Assembly (NCBI GenBank): GCA_025999935.1
Contig: BNXY01000077.1
Span: forward strand, 1-8,388
Length of the DNA: 8,388 nt
Direction of reading: 5' to 3'
DNA from: Bacteroidia bacterium
GTDB taxonomy: Bacteria; Bacteroidota; Bacteroidia; Bacteroidales; Azobacteroidaceae
In this document: piece by piece, positions 1 to 7,524 of the stretch
Position numbering within the stretch: the first letter of the stretch is position 1
Layout of the letters: every line of letters starts with the position of its first letter
Made by a program: the position numbers and the translations under genes
Notes under the pieces: generated by a model
Database searches by the model: none
Seen by the model: the letters and a program-made list of their open reading frames with translations, nothing else
What the model was told of the DNA's origin: nothing

Positions 1-240
1 TATGCGTGTGGTCAGGATTGCAATATTATAATATCGCAAAATATGTCGCAGCTACGCAGCTCTGGATTTGTGTATGCCCTTATTACCGTGCGCTTACGCA
101 CACGGCTACAAAGATGTTGGCGCTATGTGCCTTTTCGCACAAACACATGTTTTTACTGCTGACCCGAGCTGAGTAGTAACGTTCGATACTTTAGTATTTA
201 AAATTTGTTAAATTTAGATGCGTTTATCCTGCGCAGCGGG
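1..240. other. Non-coding region upstream of tyrS with small palindromes
   Basis: I see no convincing gene here. The stretch holds an imperfect 22-bp palindrome at 18-39 (one mismatched pair, 22/35), a hairpin with arms GTGCG/CGCAC at 88-101, and another with arms TGTGC/GCACA at 126-141. They could be remnants of intergenic repeats or regulatory structures for a gene to the left. None is followed by a clear T-tract, so I do not call a terminator. Confidence 0.5.
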
Positions 241-272
241 TTTGTTTCCTATTCCATTTATCCGTATCTTTG
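241..272 (+). promoter_or_regulatory. Bacteroidetes-type promoter for tyrS
   Basis: TTTG at 241-244 is followed after 20 bases by TATCTTTG at 265-272. This matches the Bacteroidetes primary sigma-factor consensus TTTG-N19-21-TAnnTTTG. Transcription would start near 279, giving a short A-rich leader of about 20 nt before the ATG at 300. The leader has no Shine-Dalgarno sequence, as is usual in this phylum. Confidence 0.75.
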
Positions 273-299
273 CAACGCGAAAAATAATATAAAAACAAT

Positions 300-1592
300 A
301 TGAACTTTGTAGAAGAATTGAAATGGAGAGGCATGATTCACGATATGATGCCCGGAACAGAAGAACAACTCCAAAAAGAAATGACTTCCGCTTATTTGGG
401 AATAGACCCAACGGCTGATTCTTTACATATCGGTCATTTAGTGGGAGTTATGATGTTAAAACATTTTCAGCGGGCGGGACATCGTCCGATTGCCTTGATC
501 GGTGGCGCTACCGGAATGATTGGCGATCCATCGATGAAGTCGCAAGAGCGTAATTTATTGGATGAAATAACTTTACGGAAAAATCAGGAAGCGATTAAAA
601 CACAATTGGCTAAATTTCTCGATTTTGAATCCGATGCGTCTAACAAAGCCCTTTTAGTGAATAATTACGATTGGACAAAAGATTATTCTTTTCTGAATTT
701 CATCCGCGATATCGGTAAATACCTTACCGTCAATTATATGATGTCGAAAGATTCCGTAAAAAAACGCTTGAGTTCGGAATCCAATGAAGGCATGTCGTTT
801 ACCGAATTTTCATACCAACTGCTTCAAGGATATGATTACTTGTTTTTATATGAAAATTACGGTTGCCGGTTACAAATGGGCGGTTCCGACCAATGGGGAA
901 ATATCACTACCGGAACGGAATTGATTCGCAAAAAAGTGAACGGCGAAGCGTTCGCGCTGACTTGTCCCCTGATTACCAAAGCCGACGGCGGCAAATTCGG
1001 CAAAACCGAATCGGGCAATGTCTGGTTGGATAAACGCTATACAAGTCCCTACAAATTTTATCAGTTCTGGCTGAATGTCAGCGATGTAGATGCTGAAAAA
1101 TATATCAAGATTTTCACAGCTTTGAGCAAGGAAGAAATCGACGGACTGATTGCCGAACAGAATGCGGCGCCCCACCTCCGTCCGTTGCAAAAACGCTTGG
1201 CGAAAGAAATTACGCTGATGGTTCATTCTCAGGAAGATTACGACGCCGCTGTCGAAGCTTCGCAAATTCTTTTCGGAGGTTCGACTTCCGAAGCCTTGAA
1301 GAAATTGGATGAAGCCACTTTGTTGGATGTTTTTGCCGGTGTGGAACAATTTGAAATCTCGAAGGAAGCATTATCCAAAGGCATCAAAGCAGTGGATTTG
1401 TTGACGGACAATGCCGCCGTTTTTCCATCGAAAGGCGAGATGCGGAAGTTGGTGCAAAGCGGAGGCCTCAGTATCAACAAAGAAAAATTGCTCGCACCCG
1501 ACACAATCATTGATGGCGCTTATTTGTTGGGTGATAAGTATATACTCGTACAAAAGGGAAAGAAAAACTATTTTTTATTGATTGTCAAATAA
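300..1592 (+). CDS. tyrS: Tyrosyl-tRNA synthetase (TyrRS), complete
   Basis: This cytoplasmic class Ic aminoacyl-tRNA synthetase activates tyrosine with ATP and charges tRNA-Tyr. At 430 residues it has the usual bacterial length. The HIGH signature is intact (HIGH at residues 43-46, within [10 protein letters not shown]). Tyrosine-pocket segments are visible as YQLLQGYDY (172-180) and GGSDQWGN (194-201). The second ATP-binding loop is the TyrRS form KFGKT (232-236) in place of KMSKS. A C-terminal S4-type RNA-binding domain starts near residue 375 ([14 protein letters not shown]). The ATG at 300 is chosen because it follows the promoter and an A-rich leader and gives the standard N-terminus. 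The gene appears monocistronic: a new promoter lies 18 bp past its stop, before tRNA-Gln. Nothing looks damaged. Confidence 0.97.
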   Translation: MNFVEELKWRGMIHDMMPGTEEQLQKEMTSAYLGIDPTADSLHIGHLVGVMMLKHFQRAGHRPIALIGGATGMIGDPSMKSQERNLLDEITLRKNQEAIKTQLAKFLDFESDASNKALLVNNYDWTKDYSFLNFIRDIGKYLTVNYMMSKDSVKKRLSSESNEGMSFTEFSYQLLQGYDYLFLYENYGCRLQMGGSDQWGNITTGTELIRKKVNGEAFALTCPLITKADGGKFGKTESGNVWLDKRYTSPYKFYQFWLNVSDVDAEKYIKIFTALSKEEIDGLIAEQNAAPHLRPLQKRLAKEITLMVHSQEDYDAAVEASQILFGGSTSEALKKLDEATLLDVFAGVEQFEISKEALSKGIKAVDLLTDNAAVFPSKGEMRKLVQSGGLSINKEKLLAPDTIIDGAYLLGDKYILVQKGKKNYFLLIVK

Positions 1593-1609
1593 ATTTCATT
1601 CCGAAAAAA

Positions 1610-1640
1610 TTTGCAGAGTAAACAAAAAGTTGTATCTTTG
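1610..1640 (+). promoter_or_regulatory. Bacteroidetes-type promoter for tRNA-Gln
   Basis: TTTG at 1610-1613 and TATCTTTG at 1633-1640 are separated by 19 bases. The -7 octamer is identical to the one before tyrS. The predicted start near 1647 lies about 20 bp before the tRNA 5' end. No other promoter is evident before 2177, so it may drive tRNA-Gln, the small protein gene and tRNA-Thr as one transcript. Confidence 0.75.
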
Positions 1641-1666
1641 CATCGCTTTTCCAAAAAGCATCGGAT

Positions 1667-1737
1667 TGTCTCATGGTGTAATGGTAGCACTGCAGTTTTT
1701 GGTACTGCCTGTCTAGGTTCGAATCCTGGTGAGACAA
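1667..1737 (+). tRNA. tRNA-Gln (anticodon TTG)
   Basis: The full cloverleaf can be folded by hand. The acceptor stem is TGTCTCA (1667-1673) with TGAGACA (1730-1736), and the discriminator is A1737. The D arm is GTGT/GCAC. The anticodon stem is GCAGT/ACTGC with loop TTTTGGT, placing anticodon TTG at 1699-1701. The T arm is CTAGG/CCTGG around TTCGAAT. The U1-A72 first pair is typical of bacterial tRNA-Gln. CCA is not encoded. Confidence 0.96.
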
Positions 1738-1744
1738 CAAAGGA

Positions 1745-2167
1745 ATGAAAACAGTCAATACGATATTAATTCCAATTCTGGAAATTGCTATAAAAGAAAG
1801 TCTGGAGGATTACGAATCAAGAAATGAGGGCGATTCTTTAGGAGATTTGTATTTGCATTATGATAAGGATGAGAATACGCTTTTCTTTTATGATGATTTG
1901 GATAATCTACTGAATAAAGTTCAGTTACCCAAAGGACAGACTTTTAATTCCGCCACTTTTCGATTTGTTTTGCAGCAACCGGGACAAGCGCGATTGTTTG
2001 AAAAGGATTACATTTTTAAGCCTTTTACAATTAGCTTGGTAAACAAGGATTTAGTTGTCATCGAAGAATTGTTTTTTTTAGACGACGACACCATCCACAT
2101 AAGCGGCGACATTTGGGGTAATATCGAAAAAGAGTTGGACGATTTTTTGACGGATTTAATGCATTAA
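1745..2167 (+). CDS. Uncharacterised acidic protein between two tRNA genes
   Basis: I do not recognise this 140-residue family. It has no signal peptide or membrane segment and no cysteine. It is strongly acidic, with Asp/Glu-rich stretches around residues 19-60 and 107-138, which suggests a soluble cytoplasmic protein. Alternating hydrophobic segments (for example the TLFFYDD and ISLVNKDLVVIEELFFL regions) suggest a mostly beta fold with a helical C-terminus. The ATG lies 7 bp after the tRNA-Gln end, and the stop is 9 bp before tRNA-Thr, so it probably shares their transcript and is released by tRNA processing. The start is preceded by ACAACAAAGGA, in which AAAGGA could serve as a ribosome site 2 nt upstream, unusually close. 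Good coding character and the tight fit between tRNAs support a real gene. Function unknown. Confidence 0.8.
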   Translation: MKTVNTILIPILEIAIKESLEDYESRNEGDSLGDLYLHYDKDENTLFFYDDLDNLLNKVQLPKGQTFNSATFRFVLQQPGQARLFEKDYIFKPFTISLVNKDLVVIEELFFLDDDTIHISGDIWGNIEKELDDFLTDLMH

Positions 2168-2176
2168 ACAACACAG

Positions 2177-2249
2177 GCCACTGTAGCTCAGTCGGTAGAG
2201 CAACGCATTCGTAACGCGTAGGTCACCAGTTCGAATCTGGTCAGTGGCT
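2177..2249 (+). tRNA. tRNA-Thr (anticodon CGT)
   Basis: The acceptor stem is GCCACTG (2177-2183) with CAGTGGC (2242-2248), and the discriminator is T2249. The D stem is GCTC/GAGC. The anticodon loop TTCGTAA gives anticodon CGT (2210-2212), reading ACG. The T loop is TTCGAAT with stem CCAGx/xCTGG. The loop-closing pair of the anticodon stem (31-39) is an A-C mismatch (2207/2215); the other four pairs are sound. CCA is not encoded. The minus-strand lipoprotein gene ends 5 bp beyond the 3' end. Confidence 0.95.
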
Positions 2250-2254
2250 CTCTC

Positions 2255-3325
2255 CTATCTCCTTCCCCACTGCATATCCAACAAAAGATTATGTTGGATG
2301 CGTTTCTGCAATTCGAGAATATATTGGGAAATAAACGTGATTTCTTCGGCGTACTGAGATGAATTACGGTCTTCAAGAAAGTGCTGCTCGGCTTTGTTCG
2401 CCCAACTTATGGCCGATTCGAATTTGTCCTGCATTTCATTGGCTACCGCCAGATTCAAAGCAATTTTAGCTTTTTCGACGGATTTGTTTTTTTTCTCATA
2501 TTCAGTTTCCCAAAGGGACTCAGCTTTTTCCCATTTCTGCGCTTGCGAGTAACTATAAGCTTCCTTCATTCGGGCTTGATAATCGGTATGAATGATTCGT
2601 TCAACCGTTTTCCAAGTGGGAACAATATAAGAAGCTGCCTTTTCGCCCAAAGTTAAAGCCAAATTATTCACAAAATACTCTTGAAGATAATTGAATATTC
2701 CTACGGAATCGCTATAAACGGGAGATTTTATCAAGAGGCTATCAGATATGGTAAATGATTTAAACGGTTTTTCGTTTCCATATAAATAGATACTACAAGT
2801 TAAGATAGCATTGGCTTTGGCATCAACAGTAAGCCATTTTTCGGAAATAGATTGAACAGAAGCTGCCCCTTTAACATCTTCATCAATTACATACAACAAT
2901 CGATCAATTGTTATCAAAGCATCGTAGTCTTCCCTTTCATAAAACTCATCTTGAATTTCTTTTGGAAGCGGAGTTATAACCATCCAGTCCTTGTTGGTGC
3001 GAATCGAATCACGATAGATAAATATCTCATCCAAGAAATCCGATTCTTTCAATTTATCAGAAAGGCTAAAGATTGTCCACCAAAGCGTAGAATCCAAAGT
3101 TAGCTTAGGTTTTTGTTCGACGGGACGTCCGTTCCATTTTAATTCTATACCCAAATCCGCAGATTGAGGTACCGCATTATTCAAAATTAAAATATTCTGA
3201 GCGGACACAGGCAAAGTGATGGTTGCCGGCTCCTGTATTTCAATTTCAAATCTTCTTACACTCTGACAAGAAATGAATATGGTCAGAAAAATAATAAATA
3301 AAATTTTACCAATAATGTTTTTCAT
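2255..3325 (-). CDS. DUF6340-like lipoprotein with C-terminal helical (TPR-like) region
   Basis: This is a 356-residue predicted exported lipoprotein. A basic N-terminus and hydrophobic segment (residues 2-19) run into a lipobox-like FISC with the lipidation cysteine at residue 20. The next residues, QSVRRFEIEI, lead into a beta-rich domain. The C-terminal third (about 245-345) contains paired amphipathic helices with A/W/Y patterns (QAQKWEKAESLWE, KFESAISWANKAEQHF) that look like tetratricopeptide repeats. Length, lipobox, N-terminal strand pattern and TPR tail agree with my memory of the Bacteroidota DUF6340 family, whose function is unknown. It starts 30 bp after the valS 3' half on the same strand, so it may be the last gene of that string. 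I found only a weak promoter match before it. Its stop lies 5 bp from the convergent tRNA-Thr gene. Confidence 0.85.
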   Translation of the reverse strand: MKNIIGKILFIIFLTIFISCQSVRRFEIEIQEPATITLPVSAQNILILNNAVPQSADLGIELKWNGRPVEQKPKLTLDSTLWWTIFSLSDKLKESDFLDEIFIYRDSIRTNKDWMVITPLPKEIQDEFYEREDYDALITIDRLLYVIDEDVKGAASVQSISEKWLTVDAKANAILTCSIYLYGNEKPFKSFTISDSLLIKSPVYSDSVGIFNYLQEYFVNNLALTLGEKAASYIVPTWKTVERIIHTDYQARMKEAYSYSQAQKWEKAESLWETEYEKKNKSVEKAKIALNLAVANEMQDKFESAISWANKAEQHFLEDRNSSQYAEEITFISQYILELQKRIQHNLLLDMQWGRR

Positions 3326-3355
3326 ATTCTTGAAATATTTATTTGTATTTTTGTG

Positions 3356-4732
3356 TCAAACTCGCAATGACAATTGGTTGATACTTTCTTGCAACGACTT
3401 GATTTTGCTTTCCGCATCCGCCTGTTTTTTTCGCTCGTTTTCAACAACTTCGGGTTTGGCGTTGGCGACAAATTTTTCGTTGGAAAGTTTGCCTTGAACG
3501 GATTTTAAGAAACCTTCGAAATATTTTATTTCGGCTTGCATTTTGGCGATTTCTTCTTCAATGTTGATTTCCACGGGAACGAAAAATTCGGTGGTGCCAA
3601 CCAGATAACCGATTGCATTGGCGGGTTTTTCGTCTGTGATTTTTATTTCCGAAATGTAGCCCAATTTTTTAATTACTTCGTCAAAACTGCTGTCGTAATT
3701 GCCTTTTACAAACAACGTCAGCATTTCTTTCGGCGAAATATTTTTTTGCTGACGAATATTGCGAATGTTGGTTATGATTTCTTTGGCGGTTTCAAAATTG
3801 TTTTCTTCGGGAACATTAAAATCAGGAAGTTGAGAAAACATAATACTGTCATTCTCTGCTCTTTCTTCCATTGCGTGATACAATTCTTCGGTAATAAATG
3901 GCATAAAAGGGTGCAAAAATTGCAATAAATTTTCAAAAAAACACATTGTGTATTGATATGTTCTTGCGTCAATTGATTTGCCAAATTCGGGTTTGATTAT
4001 TTCCAAATACCAAGCCGAAAATTCGTCCCAAAATAGTTTATATATCAACATTAATGCCTCTGATAATCTGTATTTTGAAAATAAATCCTCAACTTCAATG
4101 TTTGTTTTACGCAACAATCCTCCAAACCAATTTATAGCAATAAAATTTTCTTGGGGCGTATCCTTAATTTCTCTTTCCCAACCTTTAATCAACCTGAACG
4201 CATTCCAGATTTTATTGCAAAAATTCCGTCCCTGTTCGCAAAGGGCTTCGTCGAAATGAATGTCGTTGCCTGCGGGCGCGGAAAGCAACATTCCCATTCG
4301 CACGCCGTCTGCGCCGTATTTGTTCATCAGTTCAATCGGGTCGGGCGAGTTACCGAGTTGTTTCGACATTTTGCGCCCCAACTTGTCGCGCACAATGCCC
4401 GTAAAATACACATTATTAAAACATTCCTTGCCGCGAAATTCGTAGCCAGACATTATCATTCGCGCCACCCAAAAGAAAATAATATCGGGTCCCGTTACCA
4501 AATCGTTGGTCGGGTAATAATAGTTAATTTCCCGATTATCAGGGTTGTTTATGCCGTCGAATACGGAAATGGGCCAGAGCCAAGACGAAAACCAAGTGTC
4601 GAGGCAATCCTCGTCCTGTTTCAACGAAAATTCCCTGCCGCTCAGGTGCGGAAATTTTTCCAAAGCCAACTTGCGGGCTTTTTCTTCTGTTTCGGCTACT
4701 ACAAAGCCGATATTTTTATATCCGTTTGCCAT
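3356..4732 (-). CDS. valS: Valyl-tRNA synthetase, C-terminal half of a split valS
   Basis: This 458-residue protein corresponds to the second half of a roughly 870-residue ValRS. Visible blocks are DEDCLDTWFSSWLWP (40-54), TGPDIIFFWVARMIM (80-94) and the ATP loop KMSKQLGNSPD (121-131). The Gln in place of the last Ser of KMSKS is, from memory, common in Bacteroidota ValRS. The helical anticodon-binding domain follows (about 175-345, with FLHPFMPFITEELY at 272-285), then the C-terminal coiled-coil arm (about 390-455). The ATG at 4732 is the first start after an in-frame stop at 4745-4747, which is the stop of the SWIM gene. It is preceded by the A-rich AAAATAAAATAT, suitable for Bacteroidetes initiation. 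The first nine residues (MANGYKNIG) precede the conserved FVVAET segment. HIGH is not here; it belongs to the other half. The frame is intact throughout, which argues against an old pseudogene. Confidence 0.93.
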   Translation of the reverse strand: MANGYKNIGFVVAETEEKARKLALEKFPHLSGREFSLKQDEDCLDTWFSSWLWPISVFDGINNPDNREINYYYPTNDLVTGPDIIFFWVARMIMSGYEFRGKECFNNVYFTGIVRDKLGRKMSKQLGNSPDPIELMNKYGADGVRMGMLLSAPAGNDIHFDEALCEQGRNFCNKIWNAFRLIKGWEREIKDTPQENFIAINWFGGLLRKTNIEVEDLFSKYRLSEALMLIYKLFWDEFSAWYLEIIKPEFGKSIDARTYQYTMCFFENLLQFLHPFMPFITEELYHAMEERAENDSIMFSQLPDFNVPEENNFETAKEIITNIRNIRQQKNISPKEMLTLFVKGNYDSSFDEVIKKLGYISEIKITDEKPANAIGYLVGTTEFFVPVEINIEEEIAKMQAEIKYFEGFLKSVQGKLSNEKFVANAKPEVVENERKKQADAESKIKSLQESINQLSLRV

Positions 4733-4744
4733 ATATTTTATTTT
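4733..4744. repeat. 12-bp direct repeat, left boundary of the valS insert
   Basis: The minus-strand reading AAAATAAAATAT fills exactly the spacer between the SWIM stop codon and the ATG of the valS 3' half. The same 12 bases occur at 7974-7985, directly after the 5' half. The sequence is low-complexity, so chance is possible, but the placement at both edges is notable. Confidence 0.55.
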
Positions 4745-6361
4745 TTACAATTTATTCAATAATTCCATCATTTTTGTTCGCCTTTTATATGCAATTCTAT
4801 AATTTTCAATCATTTGCAAAACTAATGTGTCGCCACCCCGAATTTTCCGTATCAGTTTCAGCAAGTTACAAACATAGCCGTAATACTTTTCGCCGACATT
4901 TTTTTCGGCATAGAAATCAACTGCATTTCGGAACATTTTTAAGGTTTTTTCAGGATATTTTTCTGCAAAATTAGAATAATAATGTTCCATAATTTCTGCG
5001 GTTAAATGGCTGTTAATATACTCTATAAGTTGTTCTGTTAAATTTTCGGCTACCAGCAAATCAGGCACATTTGAATTGTACGAATTAAACCACGATTTGC
5101 CTTGTTTGTCGTAATGACTGTATAATTTTTCAAATTCGCTGTTCCATTCGTCCGCCGAAAATGCCGATTTGTAAATGGCAAAGTGCTTTTTATCAAAGTT
5201 TTGCTCTATAAATTCAAAGGCAATTTTACGAATGGTCGGAACATCATTTTCTTTTTGTGCAATTTTCAAAAGATATTCATTCCAATCTTTTGTACCGGTA
5301 TTTGTATGTGTTTCTAAAAATTTAAAAATCAAGTTTTTGGCTTCATCGTATCGTTTTTCGGCAATTCTTTTTTCAACTGCCAATTTACAAAAACTTTCAA
5401 TTTGCGTATTTTGTTCTACTATTTCATCGGCTTTATCGTTTTGATTATCAGATAAATAAAAATCATATAAACGGCGCACAATTTTTGCGGCTTCATAAGA
5501 CGATTTATCGGCAATTTGTTTCAATAAACCTTTTTGCGCGGCGATAAAATCTTCGGGGTTGACCGAATTTGCCAATTTTGACATCAAATCGTTAAACAAA
5601 TCACGCGCATCACTAAAATATTTTTCTTTTACCTGCTCCTGTTTGCAGTATTCGTAAAGCGATTGTTTGTCAATTTGTTCATTTTCAGCCATTTTTTTCA
5701 ATAAATCAAAGAAATCGTCTTGAAAATCGTTGGCAACATAATCGCGTGTGTCGCCGTCAGCCGCTTCGTACCATTCGGCATATTCTTCGATAACGGCTTT
5801 GCAAACCTGCAAGGCATCATCGTATTTTTGTTGATTTACAAACGCTTCCGCCTTGTCAAACCATTCGCCCAAAATACTCACATCCACTTCTGCACATTCA
5901 TTATAATAATTATCTTCATCTTCCAAATCAAATTCAATGTCTCGCAAATCGGCTTCCATAAGCGGTTTGTAGATATTTCCAACAGTTTTAGAGTTTGATT
6001 TTTTTAGTTTTTCGGCAAATTCGAGCGTAATTGCTTTAGTTAAGTCATTGTTGAACTTCGCTTTTTTTACCACAAACGCTCGCAATTCTTCAAGCGAAAC
6101 ATTTTGCAAAATATCTTCAACGGTCAGTTCGTTCTTCTTTTGTTTTTCTTCATTTTTTTTAGATTGCGCCTTTATTTCTTCCTGCAAATATCCGATATGT
6201 TTGCACGGATAGCCATCGCTTGGGCACGTGCAGGAAAAATTCTTGCGCCGCCCATTTTGGTCAAATTCAATTTTGACGGTATAAGTGCCGTAATTGCCTT
6301 CATAACGCGCTTGCCAACGGTTTTCGGCAGTTTGTTGCAGGTCTTTAAAATCGTATATCAT
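4745..6361 (-). CDS. SWIM zinc-finger protein with long helical region
   Basis: This 538-residue protein has a classic SWIM motif near its N-terminus: CTC-x6-CKH, with ligands Cys44, Cys46, Cys53 and His55. The motif sits after a short beta segment (GTYTVKIEFDQNG), as usual. SWIM domains bind zinc and are proposed to mediate DNA or protein contacts. The rest is almost entirely helical, charged and rich in Glu/Lys/Tyr. Repeated helix pairs (for example AEAFVNQQKYDDALQVCKAV) resemble TPR or other superhelical repeats, so a scaffold role is plausible. No helicase, VWA or enzymatic domain is visible, although bacterial SWIM proteins often neighbour such partners. Its start lies 8 bp after the nuclease-gene stop, with AAAGGA about 3 nt upstream of ATG as a possible ribosome site. 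Its stop codon is in frame with the downstream valS half, four codons away. The specific role is unknown. Confidence 0.88.
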   Translation of the reverse strand: MIYDFKDLQQTAENRWQARYEGNYGTYTVKIEFDQNGRRKNFSCTCPSDGYPCKHIGYLQEEIKAQSKKNEEKQKKNELTVEDILQNVSLEELRAFVVKKAKFNNDLTKAITLEFAEKLKKSNSKTVGNIYKPLMEADLRDIEFDLEDEDNYYNECAEVDVSILGEWFDKAEAFVNQQKYDDALQVCKAVIEEYAEWYEAADGDTRDYVANDFQDDFFDLLKKMAENEQIDKQSLYEYCKQEQVKEKYFSDARDLFNDLMSKLANSVNPEDFIAAQKGLLKQIADKSSYEAAKIVRRLYDFYLSDNQNDKADEIVEQNTQIESFCKLAVEKRIAEKRYDEAKNLIFKFLETHTNTGTKDWNEYLLKIAQKENDVPTIRKIAFEFIEQNFDKKHFAIYKSAFSADEWNSEFEKLYSHYDKQGKSWFNSYNSNVPDLLVAENLTEQLIEYINSHLTAEIMEHYYSNFAEKYPEKTLKMFRNAVDFYAEKNVGEKYYGYVCNLLKLIRKIRGGDTLVLQMIENYRIAYKRRTKMMELLNKL

Positions 6362-6369
6362 AGTCCTTT

Positions 6370-7512
6370 TTATTTTAAATTTATCTGATTCTCAATTAAT
6401 TCCTTTAATTTTTCCTTTTCGGGCAAATAAAGTTGATATTTCGATACAAAAAGTTGCGAAGAAATGTTGTGCATTGCATATTCCACCTCAATATCGTCTT
6501 TTTCGCGTGCCAAAACAATGCCAATCGGTGGGTTGTCGCCCTCGTTGTTTTCTTCTGTTTCAAAATAGCCGAGATACATATTCATTTGTCCAACATCTTG
6601 ATAATCTGCATTTTCGCGCTTTAAATCTATCAGCACAAAACATTTGAGAATGTAATGATAAAACACCAAATCGACATAATGCGGACGGTTGCCCAACACA
6701 ATGCGGTATTGCCTGCCAACAAAGGCAAAGCCCTTGCCCATTTCGAGCAAAAACTGCTGCAACTGACTGATAATGCGGCTTTCAATCTCCGTTTCACTCG
6801 CCTGATACGGCTCAGGAATTTGCAGAAAATCAAGTACCGCCGGCTCACGAATAAGGTCGGCAGGTTTTTCTACGCGGTTACCTTCGCGGGCAAGTTTCAA
6901 AATCCCTTCTTTGTCGCGCGAAGCCGCCAAACGCAGGTAGAGCGACGCTTTTTTCTGGCGAATAAGCGCAGGCGTACTCCAATTTTCGTAAACGGTTTGG
7001 TGCATATAAAATGAGCGTTCAAGCGGGTCGTCAATCTTCAAAAGTTCAACCCAATGCGTCCAACTCAATCGCTGCCATTTCTGCGGAAGTTTCGTAACAA
7101 ATTGCTCTCTAATGGTTTGCAATTTGTGCGGAGGCTCCGCACCTTTTTGAAGCAGAGATATTTGCGGAGGCTCCGCAAATATCTTTTTAGGCGATTCCAA
7201 TTGGTGCGGAGGCTCCGCACCAATTGCAAAAGTAAGGTAAAATTGCCTCATTCTCTTGATATTACTGACGCTAAAACCTTTACCGTGCAACAGAGTAAGG
7301 TCTTTCGATAAATTAACTATCAACTTGTTTCCATACACAGCCCTATCGTTGCCATCTTGCTCGTATTCCACAATGTATTGACCTATTTTCCAATAAGTTA
7401 CAACAATATGACTATTCACAGCAATAACCGCTTGCTGCTGTCCCTGCTCAAAAGTTTCGGATATTTGCGAAATTAATTGAGGGTAGTTGGTATTTGTCTT
7501 TTCTATACTCAT
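6370..7512 (-). CDS. YhcG/DUF1016-type PD-(D/E)XK nuclease-fold protein
   Basis: This 380-residue protein matches the YhcG family layout. The N-terminal DUF1016_N region (about 8-175) contains VVTYWKIGQYIVEYEQ, GKGFSVSNIKRMRQFYLTF and LSWTHWVELL. The C-terminal nuclease-like domain (about 215-370) contains GKGFAFVGRQYRIVLG. Likely catalytic residues are Asp281 (HYVDLVFY) and Asp296-x-Lys298 (LIDLK), followed by the conserved QDVGQMNMY (305-313). The active site looks complete. The family is widespread, often found in restriction or mobile contexts, and its physiological role is unsettled. The linker between the two parts of the N-terminal domain (about 98-131) carries three AEPP repeats encoded by DNA palindromes. 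The ATG lies 12 bp after the stop of the membrane-protein gene, indicating cotranscription. Within this window it is the only enzyme in the valS insert that could act on DNA. Confidence 0.92.
   Translation of the reverse strand: MSIEKTNTNYPQLISQISETFEQGQQQAVIAVNSHIVVTYWKIGQYIVEYEQDGNDRAVYGNKLIVNLSKDLTLLHGKGFSVSNIKRMRQFYLTFAIGAEPPHQLESPKKIFAEPPQISLLQKGAEPPHKLQTIREQFVTKLPQKWQRLSWTHWVELLKIDDPLERSFYMHQTVYENWSTPALIRQKKASLYLRLAASRDKEGILKLAREGNRVEKPADLIREPAVLDFLQIPEPYQASETEIESRIISQLQQFLLEMGKGFAFVGRQYRIVLGNRPHYVDLVFYHYILKCFVLIDLKRENADYQDVGQMNMYLGYFETEENNEGDNPPIGIVLAREKDDIEVEYAMHNISSQLFVSKYQLYLPEKEKLKELIENQINLK
7126..7226. repeat. Three in-frame palindromes with a shared core
   Basis: The core TGCGGA-GGC-TCCGCA occurs at 7127-7141, 7163-7177 and 7205-7219 within the nuclease-fold gene. 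Each copy extends into longer self-complementary arms: 7 bp per arm in copy 1 (7126-7142), 13 bp in copy 2 (7156-7184, arms starting AGATATT) and 13 bp in copy 3 (7198-7226, arms starting CAATTGG). Outer arms differ between copies 2 and 3 yet pair perfectly. All three copies are read in the same frame and encode [GF]AEPP[HQ]. No further copy of the core was seen in the window. Confidence 0.9.
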
Positions 7513-7524
7513 TGTTTGGCTTTT

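Noticed and set aside
870..1349. 159-codon open frame on the minus strand inside tyrS
   Set aside because: It lies wholly opposite a well-supported tyrS with all motifs, and its translation shows no recognisable domain; a shadow frame.
3331..3360. Promoter for the lipoprotein gene
   Set aside because: A TTTG is present, but the -7 element has two mismatches and the spacing is about 17, outside the usual 19-21.
4370..4384. KMSKQ instead of KMSKS as an inactivating mutation
   Set aside because: From memory, Gln at the last position is common in Bacteroidota ValRS, and the catalytic lysines are present.
4151..4762. 203-codon open frame on the plus strand opposite the valS 3' half
   Set aside because: Antisense to the conserved ValRS catalytic region; its translation has no family features.
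7126..7226. CRISPR array
   Set aside because: Repeats are 15 bp with irregular spacing, are read in frame in a conserved gene, and have no nearby cas genes.
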